From the NCBI GenBank assembly GCA_018385135.1, contig JAHAWY010000039.1:1-43609 (forward strand): a DNA stretch of 43,609 nucleotides, written 5' to 3'. The notes below the pieces were generated by a model that was given only the letters and a program-made list of their open reading frames with translations, made no database searches and was not told the DNA's origin. The stretch is from Oscillospiraceae bacterium. Lineage in GTDB: Bacteria > Bacillota > Clostridia > Oscillospirales > Oscillospiraceae. Shown one piece after another: positions 34,387 to 42,206 of the stretch (the first letter of the stretch is position 1; the number at the start of each line of letters is the position of its first letter). A program made the translations under genes and the position numbers.

Positions 34387-35394
34387 ATGAGTAAACTGAA
34401 GATCCCCGAAAAGTACGCCTCCCCCATGAGCCTTTACGAAACGCAAAACGCCATTGGCGAGCTGAGAACAGCGTTTGAGGGTAATCTTTCAAATTCACTT
34501 AATCTGTGTCGTGTATCCGCCCCCCTGTTTGTAGCCCCGGAAACGGGCTTGAACGACGACTTGAACGGCGTTGAGCGACCGGTTGAATTTGATGTTGCTG
34601 AAACCGGCGCTAACGCTCAGATAGTTCACTCCCTTGCAAAATGGAAACGCTTTGCTCTCCATAAATACGGCTTCCCCGTGGGTAAGGGACTTTATACTGA
34701 TATGAACGCGGTTCGCCGCGATGAGGAGATGGATAATCTCCACTCAATATATGTTGACCAATGGGACTGGGAAAAGGTCATCAGCCGTGAGACGCGAAAC
34801 GTCGATTATCTAAAGGAAACAGTCAAAGCCATTGTCGGCGCAATCTGCGACACGCAAGAGCAGGTCAAGAAGGATTTTCCTATGCTCAAAACAACGCTTT
34901 GCCGCGAGGTGAGCTTTGTTACAACGCAGGAGCTTGAGGATATGTACCCGACGCTTACGCCCAAGCAGCGCGAGGATGAATACTTAAAGGAGCATAAGAC
35001 CGCCTTTATTATGCAGATTGGCGGCAAGCTCAAATCCGGCGAGAAGCACGACGGACGCGCACCCGACTATGACGACTGGAAGCTCAACGGAGACATCGTT
35101 TTCTGGAGCGAGGTTTTGCAGTCTGCCTTTGAGGTCAGCTCGATGGGCATTCGTGTTGACGAAAAATCCCTGGATGAGCAGCTTACGGAGGCGGGAGCGG
35201 ACGCAAGACGCGCCTTTCCTTTCCACAAGGCATTGCTTGCCGGAGAGCTTCCGCTCACAATGGGCGGCGGCATAGGTCAGTCCAGACTTTGTATGCTCCT
35301 GCTTGAAAAGGCGCATATCGGAGAGGTTCAGGTCTCCCTTTGGGATAAAGAGACAACTGAAGGCTGCAAGGCAGCCGGGATAGAACTGCTTTAA
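34387..35394 (+). CDS. asnA: Aspartate-ammonia ligase (asparagine synthetase A)
   Basis: A 335-residue class II synthetase-like enzyme with the AsnA signatures: [73 protein letters not shown] and the C-terminal [15 protein letters not shown]. It makes asparagine from aspartate, ATP and free ammonia, without glutamine. ATG 34387 is chosen for AAAGGA upstream and because family members begin close to this MSKL. It is the first gene after the attenuator and lies 21 bases before glnN; together they give two routes for direct ammonium capture. Confidence 0.96.
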   Translation: MSKLKIPEKYASPMSLYETQNAIGELRTAFEGNLSNSLNLCRVSAPLFVAPETGLNDDLNGVERPVEFDVAETGANAQIVHSLAKWKRFALHKYGFPVGKGLYTDMNAVRRDEEMDNLHSIYVDQWDWEKVISRETRNVDYLKETVKAIVGAICDTQEQVKKDFPMLKTTLCREVSFVTTQELEDMYPTLTPKQREDEYLKEHKTAFIMQIGGKLKSGEKHDGRAPDYDDWKLNGDIVFWSEVLQSAFEVSSMGIRVDEKSLDEQLTEAGADARRAFPFHKALLAGELPLTMGGGIGQSRLCMLLLEKAHIGEVQVSLWDKETTEGCKAAGIELL

Positions 35395-35415
35395 TTGCTT
35401 GAGGAGGTAAGCTTT

Positions 35416-37512
35416 ATGAACGAACTGCCTGATAATTTCGGAAGCAATGTGTTTAACGACAGCGTTATGAAAGAGCGCTTGCCCAAGGAAACCTATAGGG
35501 CGCTCAAAAAGACCATTTCCGAGGGAACCCATTTGGAGCTTGACGTTGCGAATGTGGTCGCCAATGCAATGAAGGACTGGGCGGTCTCCAAGGGAGTTAC
35601 GCATTTTACCCACTGGTTTCAGCCTATGACCGGCATCACCGCCGAAAAGCACGACAGCTTTATAAATCCGGATAGTCACGGCGGCGCTCTCATGGAGTTT
35701 TCGGGCAAGGCGCTGGTTCGCGGCGAGCCTGATGCTTCAAGCTTTCCCTCCGGCGGACTTCGCGCAACCTTTGAAGCGCGCGGCTATACCGCGTGGGATC
35801 CCACGAGCTATGCCTTTATCAAAGACGGCGTGCTTTGCATTCCGACCGCCTTTTGCTCGTATTCCGGCGAGGCGCTTGATAAAAAGACCCCGCTGCTGCG
35901 CTCTATGGAGGCGCTGGAAAAGCAGGCGCTTCGCATTCTGCGGCTCTTTGGCGATAATACCTCCAAGCGCGTTGTTGCGCAGGTCGGTCCCGAGCAGGAG
36001 TATTTCCTAGTTGACCGCGAGCTTTATTTAAAGCGCCCCGATTTGGTTTTCACGGGCAGAACGCTGCTCGGCGCACGCCCGCCCAAGGGTCAGGAGCTGG
36101 AGGACCATTACTTCGGAACGATTAAAAAGCGCGTTGCCGACTATATGACCGACCTTGACAGGGAGCTTTGGAAGCTGGGCGTATACGCCAAGACAGAGCA
36201 CAACGAGGTTGCCCCCGGTCAGCATGAGCTTGCCCCCATCTTCTCAACGGCAAATCTGGCGACGGATGCAAACCAGCTTACAATGGAGCTTATGAAAACC
36301 GTCGCGGCACGCCACGGTCTAGTATGCCTGCTGCATGAAAAGCCCTTTGCCGGAGTAAACGGCAGCGGCAAGCACAATAACTGGTCTATTTGCACCGATA
36401 CCGGAGCAAACCTTTTGGAGCCGGGCGCAACACCCAGAGAAAACGCACAGTTTTTGCTTTTCCTCTGCGCGGTCATCAAGGCGGTGGACGAATATCAGGA
36501 GCTGCTTCGCGCCTCTGTTGCAACGGCGGGCAATGACCACCGTCTCGGCGCGAACGAAGCGCCGCCCGCTATCGTTTCCATGTTCCTCGGCGATGAGCTG
36601 ACCGAGATTTTAGATTCAATCGAAAACGGCACGCTTTATACCGGTCACGAAAAGACCCAGATGGAAATCGGCGTAACTGTGCTTCCGCACTTCCCGAAGG
36701 ATACCACCGACCGCAACCGCACAAGCCCCTTCGCTTTCACGGGCAACAAGTTTGAATTTCGTATGCCCGGCTCAACGCTTTCCGTCGCAGGACCGAATAT
36801 TGTGCTAAACACCATTGTTGCAGAGGCGCTGCGCCAGTTTGCAGATGTGCTTGAAAAAGAGAGCGATTTTAACTGCGCGCTGGATAAGCTTATTCGCACG
36901 ACCATCAAGGAGCACCGCCGTATCGTATTTAACGGCAACGGCTACGATGACGCATGGGTCAAGGAGGCTGAGAGCAGAGGTCTTGCCAATCTTCGCAACA
37001 CTCCCACCGCCCTGAGAGCGATGGTCGAGCCCAAGGCGATAGAGCTTTTCACAAAGCACCGTGTTTTCTCGGAGGCGGAGATACGCTCTCGTTACGAAAT
37101 ACTGCTTGAAAACTACTGCAAGACGCTCAATATCGAAGCGCTGACGATGATTGACATGGTAAACAAATATGTCCTTCCCGATGTGCTCGAATATGAAGGT
37201 GAGCTGGCGGACATCATTTCCCGCAAAACAGCCGTCATTCCGGATATCCGCTGCGACATGGAAAAGAGTCTGCTTAAACGCCTCTCCGAGCTTTCCGACA
37301 GCGCCGCTCAGCGCCTGACCGCACTTGAAAAATGTGCCGCCGAGTTAAAGCGCATTGCAGACCCCGCCGAGCAGGCGTGCGCATACAGGGAGAGACTGTT
37401 CCCCGCAATGGCAGAGCTTCGCGCCTGCTGCGACGAGCTTGAGCTTATTGTAGGACGCAAGTATTGGTCATTGCCGACCTATGCGGATCTGCTTTACAGC
37501 GTAAGCGAATAG
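35416..37512 (+). CDS. glnN: Glutamine synthetase, type III
   Basis: At 698 residues this is the large GSIII form, distinct from the type I enzyme on the other strand. Visible blocks: [71 protein letters not shown], the active-site [18 protein letters not shown], and [15 protein letters not shown]. It makes glutamine from glutamate and ammonia. GAGGAGG precedes ATG 35416; an in-frame TTG at 35395 is rejected. GSIII is common in Bacteroidetes, cyanobacteria and clostridia, often induced under nitrogen limitation. An attenuator-like hairpin separates it from amt. Confidence 0.97.
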   Translation: MNELPDNFGSNVFNDSVMKERLPKETYRALKKTISEGTHLELDVANVVANAMKDWAVSKGVTHFTHWFQPMTGITAEKHDSFINPDSHGGALMEFSGKALVRGEPDASSFPSGGLRATFEARGYTAWDPTSYAFIKDGVLCIPTAFCSYSGEALDKKTPLLRSMEALEKQALRILRLFGDNTSKRVVAQVGPEQEYFLVDRELYLKRPDLVFTGRTLLGARPPKGQELEDHYFGTIKKRVADYMTDLDRELWKLGVYAKTEHNEVAPGQHELAPIFSTANLATDANQLTMELMKTVAARHGLVCLLHEKPFAGVNGSGKHNNWSICTDTGANLLEPGATPRENAQFLLFLCAVIKAVDEYQELLRASVATAGNDHRLGANEAPPAIVSMFLGDELTEILDSIENGTLYTGHEKTQMEIGVTVLPHFPKDTTDRNRTSPFAFTGNKFEFRMPGSTLSVAGPNIVLNTIVAEALRQFADVLEKESDFNCALDKLIRTTIKEHRRIVFNGNGYDDAWVKEAESRGLANLRNTPTALRAMVEPKAIELFTKHRVFSEAEIRSRYEILLENYCKTLNIEALTMIDMVNKYVLPDVLEYEGELADIISRKTAVIPDIRCDMEKSLLKRLSELSDSAAQRLTALEKCAAELKRIADPAEQACAYRERLFPAMAELRACCDELELIVGRKYWSLPTYADLLYSVSE

Positions 37513-37547
37513 GACGCACTAATATTAGAGAAAACGAAAAAACATGA

Positions 37548-37563
37548 CACACAAAGGCGTGTG
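37548..37563 (+). promoter_or_regulatory. Candidate ANTAR target hairpin, amt leader
   Basis: CACAC-AAAGGC-GTGTG forms a 5-bp stem with a six-base loop (A1, G4), identical in loop to the glutamate synthase leader. It overlaps the following terminator by nine bases. Confidence 0.7.
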
Positions 37564-37599
37564 CTTTCCAGAACAGGAGGGCGCACGCCTCTATTTTTT
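37555..37599 (+). terminator. Intercistronic attenuator between glnN and amt
   Basis: AGGCGTGTGC (37555-37564) pairs with GCGCACGCCT (37581-37590, one G-T pair) and is followed by CTA and six T's. No convincing separate promoter was found in the 100-base gap, so it probably sets how much glnN transcript continues into amt. Confidence 0.8.
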
Positions 37600-37613
37600 G
37601 AGGAGGAAGTATT

Positions 37614-39329
37614 ATGGAGAACATTATGTCTGTTATATCTGACTCCGTGTTCGGAGTATGGTTTCTAATCGGCGCTGCGCTGGTATTCTTCATGCAGTGC
37701 GGCTTTGCAATGGTGGAGTCCGGCTTCACCCGCGCTAAAAACGCCGGCAACATCATTATGAAGAACCTTATGGACTTTTGCATAGGCGCTGTTATGTTCA
37801 TCTTGCTCGGCTTTGGATTGATGATGAGCGAGGACTACCTTTTCGGCGTGATCGGTGTTCCCAATATGGGCATCTTCACGGATTACGAAAGCTTCCCGTG
37901 GTCAAGCTTCGTTTTTAACCTCGTGTTCTGCGCCACCGCCGCCACCATCGTATCCGGAGCAATGGCAGAGCGAACAAAGTTCGTTTCCTACTGTATTTAC
38001 AGCGCGGTTATAAGCGCGGTAGTATATCCCGTCGAGGCCGGCTGGGTCTGGAACAGTCAGGGCTGGCTCTGTAAGCTCGGCTTCATCGACTTCGCCGGCA
38101 GCGCTGCTATACACATGGTAGGTGGTCTTTCGGCGCTCATCGGCGCTGCCATCATAGGCGCGCGCATCGGCAAGTATAAGCGCGACGCAAGCGGCAAGGT
38201 CGTCAAGGTGAACGCCATACCGGGACACAATCTCACCATCGGTGCGCTGGGCGTATTCATCCTTTGGTTCGGTTGGTACGGCTTCAACGGCGCTGCGGCT
38301 ACAAGTGTTGAAGCTCTTGCCTCCATATTCCTTACGACCACAATGGCGCCCGCTGTCGCCACCTGCGTTACTATGATCTTCACATGGGTCAAAAACGGCA
38401 AGCCGGACGTTTCCATGTCGCTCAACGCATCTTTGGCAGGTCTTGTTGCAATTACCGCAGGCTGCGCGAGCGTTGACGCTCTCGGTTCTATCATCATAGG
38501 CGCTGTTTCCGGCATCCTTGTTGTAGTAGCGGTTGAATTTCTCGACCTCAAGCTTCATATCGACGACCCCGTTGGCGCGGTTGGAGTTCATTTTGCAAAC
38601 GGTGTTTGGGGTACTCTGGCGGTTGGACTTTTCGCCATCGACGGCGGACTGTTCTACGGCGGCGGCTTGCATCTCCTCGGCGTACAGGCGCTGGGCGTTG
38701 TTTCCATCATGGCGTGGACTGCCGCAACGATGATTCCCGTATTCAAGCTTATCAAGGCAAGTGTAGGTCTGCGTGTTGACAGAGATGAAGAGCTTGCGGG
38801 GCTTGACAGCTCCGAGCATGGACTGCCGAGCGCATACGCGGACTTTGCTCCCGCTGCATCTCTGCTGAGTATTGACGATTCTCCCGTGGTCGTCAGCGGT
38901 GACGTTCCCGTTGCCGAGGCTGTGGAGGTCCACAGCGAGCCGTATTATCCTGCTCCGGGCGAGCATAAGTTCACCAAAATCGAAATCATCTGCAAGGACA
39001 GAATGTTTGAAACTCTCAAATCCGCGCTTATGGCAATCGGTATCACCGGCATCACCGTAACTCACGTTATGGGCTGCGGCGTTCAGAAGGGCAAGCCCGA
39101 GTATTACCGCGGCGTTGAGCTGGAGCCGAGCCTGCTGCCCAAGGTGCAGGTAGAGGTGGTCGTAAGCAAGGTTCCCGTCCGCACCGTTATCGAGGCGGCG
39201 AAGAAAGCGCTTTATACCGGACATATAGGCGACGGCAAGATTTTTGTCTACAATGTTGAGAACGTCGTTAAGGTTCGCACGGGCGAGGAGGGATATGACG
39301 CGCTTCAGGACGAGGAAGTTCTTGCCTAA
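37614..39329 (+). CDS. amt: Ammonium transporter fused to a PII signalling domain
   Basis: Residues 1-395 are an Amt/AmtB channel with eleven hydrophobic segments, including MQCGFAMVESGFTRAKNAGN, the pore His in IHMVGGLSALIGA and the second in GVHFANGVWGTLAVG. A linker (about 400-450) joins a complete PII domain (about 453-565): FTKIEIICKDRMFETLKSAL, T-loop YYRGVELEPSLLPKV, and the B-loop region TGHIGDGKIFVY. The T-loop has Leu503 where GlnB/GlnK have the uridylylated Tyr51, so control should be by ligands (ATP/ADP, 2-oxoglutarate), not uridylylation. Amt-PII fusions are known but uncommon. GAGGAGG lies seven bases before the ATG. It follows asnA-glnN and an attenuator, fitting induction under ammonium shortage. 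Confidence 0.95.
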   Translation: MENIMSVISDSVFGVWFLIGAALVFFMQCGFAMVESGFTRAKNAGNIIMKNLMDFCIGAVMFILLGFGLMMSEDYLFGVIGVPNMGIFTDYESFPWSSFVFNLVFCATAATIVSGAMAERTKFVSYCIYSAVISAVVYPVEAGWVWNSQGWLCKLGFIDFAGSAAIHMVGGLSALIGAAIIGARIGKYKRDASGKVVKVNAIPGHNLTIGALGVFILWFGWYGFNGAAATSVEALASIFLTTTMAPAVATCVTMIFTWVKNGKPDVSMSLNASLAGLVAITAGCASVDALGSIIIGAVSGILVVVAVEFLDLKLHIDDPVGAVGVHFANGVWGTLAVGLFAIDGGLFYGGGLHLLGVQALGVVSIMAWTAATMIPVFKLIKASVGLRVDRDEELAGLDSSEHGLPSAYADFAPAASLLSIDDSPVVVSGDVPVAEAVEVHSEPYYPAPGEHKFTKIEIICKDRMFETLKSALMAIGITGITVTHVMGCGVQKGKPEYYRGVELEPSLLPKVQVEVVVSKVPVRTVIEAAKKALYTGHIGDGKIFVYNVENVVKVRTGEEGYDALQDEEVLA

Positions 39330-39393
39330 GATAATTAAACGCTTATTCGACCCTCCTTGTATTATAAAACCAAAAACGGCACAATATGTTTGG

Positions 39394-39463
39394 GGCGGGC
39401 TTTTTAAGCCTGCCTCAAATGCGTCCTGTAGGCTTTGCTCTTTGAACCCACATATGCTAGAAT
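39394..39463 (+). promoter_or_regulatory. Region between amt and the XRE gene: hairpin and candidate promoter
   Basis: A 9-bp hairpin (39394-39402 with 39406-39414, one G-T pair) lacks a T tract and is only a doubtful terminator. Downstream, an extended -10 TGCTAGAAT ends at 39463 with a weak -35 TTGCTC (39435-39440) at 17-base spacing, a plausible promoter for the regulator at 39549. Confidence 0.45.
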
Positions 39464-39548
39464 TAATACGTTTATAAAAACTCTACGGAGCGTTCATTGT
39501 CTTGAGAAGCAAACAGCGTTATTCTATACCCAACGGAGGTAAGAGCGT

Positions 39549-40154
39549 ATGGACTGCACAAAAACAGGTGGACTTATCCGAGCTTTGCGGCGCGAAAAGG
39601 GGCTGACCCAGCTTCAGCTTGCGGAAAAGCTTCGCGTCAGTGACAAGGCGGTGTCCAAATGGGAACGCGGCTGCGGCTGTCCGGATGTATCCCTGCTTCC
39701 GGAGTTGTCGGGGATACTTGGCGTTGAGCTTGAAAAGCTCCTTTCAGGCGAGCTTGATGTCAATGATCCCGTGGGAGGAAATATGAAAAATCTTAAATTC
39801 TATGTCTGCCCCGATTGCGGCAACATCACGACCGCCTCGGAGGAGGCGGCTGTGTACTGCTGCGGCAAGAAGCTGACTGCGCTTGAGGCAAAGAAAGCGT
39901 CCGACGATGAAAGACTCTCGGTTGAGCGGGTTGAAAATGAATTTTTCGTCACAAGCGGTCATGAGATGACGAAGGAGCATTACATCTCCTTCGTTGCCCT
40001 GCTGACGGGGGATACGCTGGTGCTGAAGCGCCTTTACCCGGAGTGGGATCTTCAAACGCGCCTGCCCATGCTTTCCTATGGCAAGCTGCTGTGGTATTGC
40101 ACCCGGCACGGGCTGTATTATCAGCTCATCGGGGCGGACGGCGGCAAAGGATGA
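39549..40154 (+). CDS. XRE-family regulator fused to a desulfoferrodoxin-like domain
   Basis: Residues 8-65 are an XRE helix-turn-helix (LIRALRREKGLTQLQLAEKLRVSDKAVSKWERG). Then comes a desulforedoxin-like Cys4 site: Cys87 and Cys90 (CPDCG) with Cys104-Cys105. The C-terminal part keeps superoxide-reductase-like ligands: His138 and His144 in HEMTKEHY, and Cys184/His187 in CTRHGLY, which matches the CNxHGLW end of desulfoferrodoxin. The first centre-II His (EKHVP in the enzymes) is not evident. So a DNA-binding domain is joined to one rubredoxin-type iron site and a partly preserved superoxide reductase site; redox or superoxide sensing is my inference. CGGAGGT lies eight bases before the ATG. 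Monocistronic, ending at a strong terminator. Confidence 0.8.
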   Translation: MDCTKTGGLIRALRREKGLTQLQLAEKLRVSDKAVSKWERGCGCPDVSLLPELSGILGVELEKLLSGELDVNDPVGGNMKNLKFYVCPDCGNITTASEEAAVYCCGKKLTALEAKKASDDERLSVERVENEFFVTSGHEMTKEHYISFVALLTGDTLVLKRLYPEWDLQTRLPMLSYGKLLWYCTRHGLYYQLIGADGGKG

Positions 40155-40176
40155 GGGCGCCGATTGCGCTCAGACG

Positions 40177-40214
40177 TTAAAAGCACAGAGGACTATTGTC
40201 CTCTGTGCTTTTAA
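40177..40214. terminator. Bidirectional terminator
   Basis: A perfect 17-bp stem (40177-40193 with 40198-40214), loop TATT, with outer TTAAAA/TTTTAA. It serves the XRE gene and the converging CoA-transferase remnant. Confidence 0.88.
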
Positions 40215-40267
40215 AACAATATGTGGATAATGAGCTATGCGATTATATTATCGTCCTTGCCGCTCTT

Positions 40268-40789
40268 TCAAAAATAGCCGCAAACGAGGTCAAAATCGGC
40301 GAGACGAACCTTACTGCGCGTGTCCTCCGCTCCGGCGATTGGCAGGGAAAGGTCAAGCATGGCGATGCGCTTTGTAATGCCGTCAAAGCCGACAACTGCC
40401 TTTGTAAGCTCGCTTGCCTGCTCATCAACGCGGCAATAGCCGTCAGCGTCCGGAGGGGAAAGGCGCAGGGCAATTGTGTTAAGCTCAAAAACTTGGCAGA
40501 TTATGTCGTAATACCGCGCCCCCGTCGGGTAAGGATGACCGCCGGCTTTTGAAGGCGTGACGGTATGCGGAGTGTTGACTGATACTATTTTAAAACAATC
40601 GCTGTATTTTGGGCTGAAAATCGCATCGTTCTTATCGTCCGCGCTGCCTGCGATGGTAAGCCCCCGCAGCGCGGCACTTCTTTTGTAAAGCGCTTCGATG
40701 AGAGGATTGGAAAGGCTGAGAGCGCTGCCCACCCAAAGGCTGTCGCTTGCGGAGATGAGAGCCGCTGCGTCATCGATCGAAACGATCTT
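40268..40789 (-). pseudogene. Remnant of an acetyl-CoA hydrolase/CoA-transferase family gene
   Basis: The minus frame reads KIVSIDDAAALISASDSLW then VGSALSLSNPLIEALYKR, and later ALRLSPPDADGYCRVD, which fits the N-terminal domain of the acetate/4-hydroxybutyrate CoA-transferase family (typical RVSPPDxxGYC block). The homology begins with no start codon in frame (a stop lies shortly upstream) and ends in a stop after about 174 residues, whereas intact members exceed 420 residues and carry the catalytic Glu in the missing second half. A GTG at 40732 is the only candidate start inside it. Most likely a decayed gene; the terminator after it survives. Confidence 0.65.
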
Positions 40790-41126
40790 CGCTATAGTAT
40801 CTATTTTTCCACCTTCTTTGCAGTGAGCTTTTGTTTATGGTCATTGTAGCAAGGAGGGGTTTAAATGTATAATACTTTGTTCGTAATGCGATTATCAGAG
40901 GGGGCTTTATTAGCTTATTAATTGCTTGGTTATCAACTAATCTAAATTGGATATGATTTTTTTGACATCCATTGCCCAAAAGTTCTTGTCAATTTGCACA
41001 ATTATCATGGCTTTTTGACTTCGCAAGGGTCGAAAATTTTTCCTTCGCTTAAAATTTGCTTGATAAAAGAAAACTATTCTTTTATCATCAATTATAGTGT
41101 GATCAGTCAGCGACGGGAGGGGCAGA
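40790..41126. other. AT-rich intergenic region upstream of the LysR gene
   Basis: About 340 bases, clearly more AT-rich than the surroundings. It holds an 18-codon micro-ORF (40865-40921) behind AAGGAGGGG, which I do not trust as a gene, and an inverted repeat at 41061-41087. TATAGT at 41093-41098 could be a -10 for the LysR gene but no matching -35 was found. Confidence 0.4.
41061..41087. repeat. 11-bp inverted repeat, candidate LysR operator
   Basis: TGATAAAAGAA (41061-41071) and TTCTTTTATCA (41077-41087) are perfect mirror complements around AACTA, 40 bases upstream of the LysR start. The symmetry and place suit autoregulation by a LysR-type protein. Confidence 0.5.
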
Positions 41127-42050
41127 ATGGATATTCGTGACCTGAGATATTTTTGCGTAACGGCGGAGCTTGAGCACGTTACCAAGGCAGCCGAGCAGTT
41201 GGGCGTTTCGCAGCCCTTTTTAACGCGCATTATCGGTCAGCTAGAGAAAGAAATAGGTGTGCCGCTGTTTGATAACGTCGGCAGAAAAATTCGCCTTAAC
41301 CAGTTCGGCATAACCTTTTACGGTCTGGCTAAGAGGGCGCTCGCGGAGTTTGATAACGTCACAATAGAGATGGACAAGCTTCTTGACCGCCACGAGCAGA
41401 CCATAACCTTCCTTGCAGACTCCGAGGGCTACTCCTCCGAAATAGCGGTTCGCTATAAGCTGGCATATCCGAACAGCAGACTTACCATTTCATATGCTCC
41501 GCGCAAGGACATAATCGACGCGTTGATTTCCGGCACAGCCGATTTTGGACTGTGTACCCCACCCATATTGGACGACCCGAACTACAGCCTTGTTACGGAA
41601 ACGGTGTTTTATGACACGGCGGTAATACTGCTGCCGCCGAATAGCCCGCTTTTGGAAAAGACTTCGCTTACCTTCGACGACCTTCGCGGAGAGCCGCTGG
41701 TTTCCTCAATGAAGGATTCGGGTATGCGAAACAATCAGGCTATGGTTTTTGAAAAATATGACTTTCACCCGCAGACCGCTTGCGAAACCAACGATGCGGA
41801 GCTGCTGGTAAAAATGGTTATGAGCGGGCTTGGCTATGCCATGATGCCGCGCTCAAATATGCTTCAGGATGAGCGGTTGAGGAAATTCTGCCGACCGCTG
41901 GATGTTCCCGAAAATGTTGCCGTTATTGGCATAAGCTACAACAAAAATACCTCTGTGGGTAAGGACGTTGAGGGATTTTTGGAATTCATACGGGACTTTT
42001 TCCGCGAGTGGGAGGAGCGCACCGAAAAGAGCGCGGAGGGGCAGGCTTAA
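41127..42050 (+). CDS. LysR-family transcriptional regulator
   Basis: The N-terminal winged helix (MDIRDLRYFCVTAELEHVTKAAEQLGVSQPFLTRIIGQLEKEIGVPLF, starting at residue 1) is typical of LysR regulators, followed by a two-lobed type 2 periplasmic-binding-like effector domain (about 90-295). 307 residues, full length. The effector cannot be read from sequence. LysR genes usually sit divergent to a target; here the divergent neighbour is the CoA-transferase remnant, so the original target may have been lost. GGGAGGGG precedes the ATG. Confidence 0.93.
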   Translation: MDIRDLRYFCVTAELEHVTKAAEQLGVSQPFLTRIIGQLEKEIGVPLFDNVGRKIRLNQFGITFYGLAKRALAEFDNVTIEMDKLLDRHEQTITFLADSEGYSSEIAVRYKLAYPNSRLTISYAPRKDIIDALISGTADFGLCTPPILDDPNYSLVTETVFYDTAVILLPPNSPLLEKTSLTFDDLRGEPLVSSMKDSGMRNNQAMVFEKYDFHPQTACETNDAELLVKMVMSGLGYAMMPRSNMLQDERLRKFCRPLDVPENVAVIGISYNKNTSVGKDVEGFLEFIRDFFREWEERTEKSAEGQA

Positions 42051-42069
42051 TAGCTCAGTATAAGAACTA

Positions 42070-42112
42070 AAGGGGCGAATTCTTCCTAAGGGAAGGATAA
42101 GCCCCTTTTTTG
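42070..42112 (+). terminator. Terminator after the LysR gene
   Basis: AAGGGGC (42070-42076) pairs with GCCCCTT (42101-42107) around an inner TTCC/GGAA stem, followed by a run of T's. Confidence 0.78.
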
Positions 42113-42131
42113 CCGTGAGATAAGTCATAAG

Positions 42132-42161
42132 TTGACAGAAATGATTACAATATGTTACAAT
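42132..42161 (+). promoter_or_regulatory. Promoter of the M23 peptidase gene
   Basis: TTGACA (42132-42137) and TACAAT (42156-42161) are 18 bases apart. A TTACAATA-like element occurs twice in this stretch. Confidence 0.7.
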
Positions 42162-42206
42162 ACTGTCACACGGTATTGCCGAAGCGTTCTTATACGGAGG
42201 TACAGC

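Noticed and set aside
37902..39224. 440-residue open frame opposite amt
   Set aside because: Antisense to a secure transporter-PII gene; low-complexity composition.
39394..39414. Hairpin after amt as a terminator
   Set aside because: Only 9 bp with a G-T pair, and no T tract follows.
40865..40921. 18-codon micro-ORF behind AAGGAGGGG
   Set aside because: Too short, no known leader peptide pattern, and no terminator or attenuator after it; kept only as a note in the intergenic entry.
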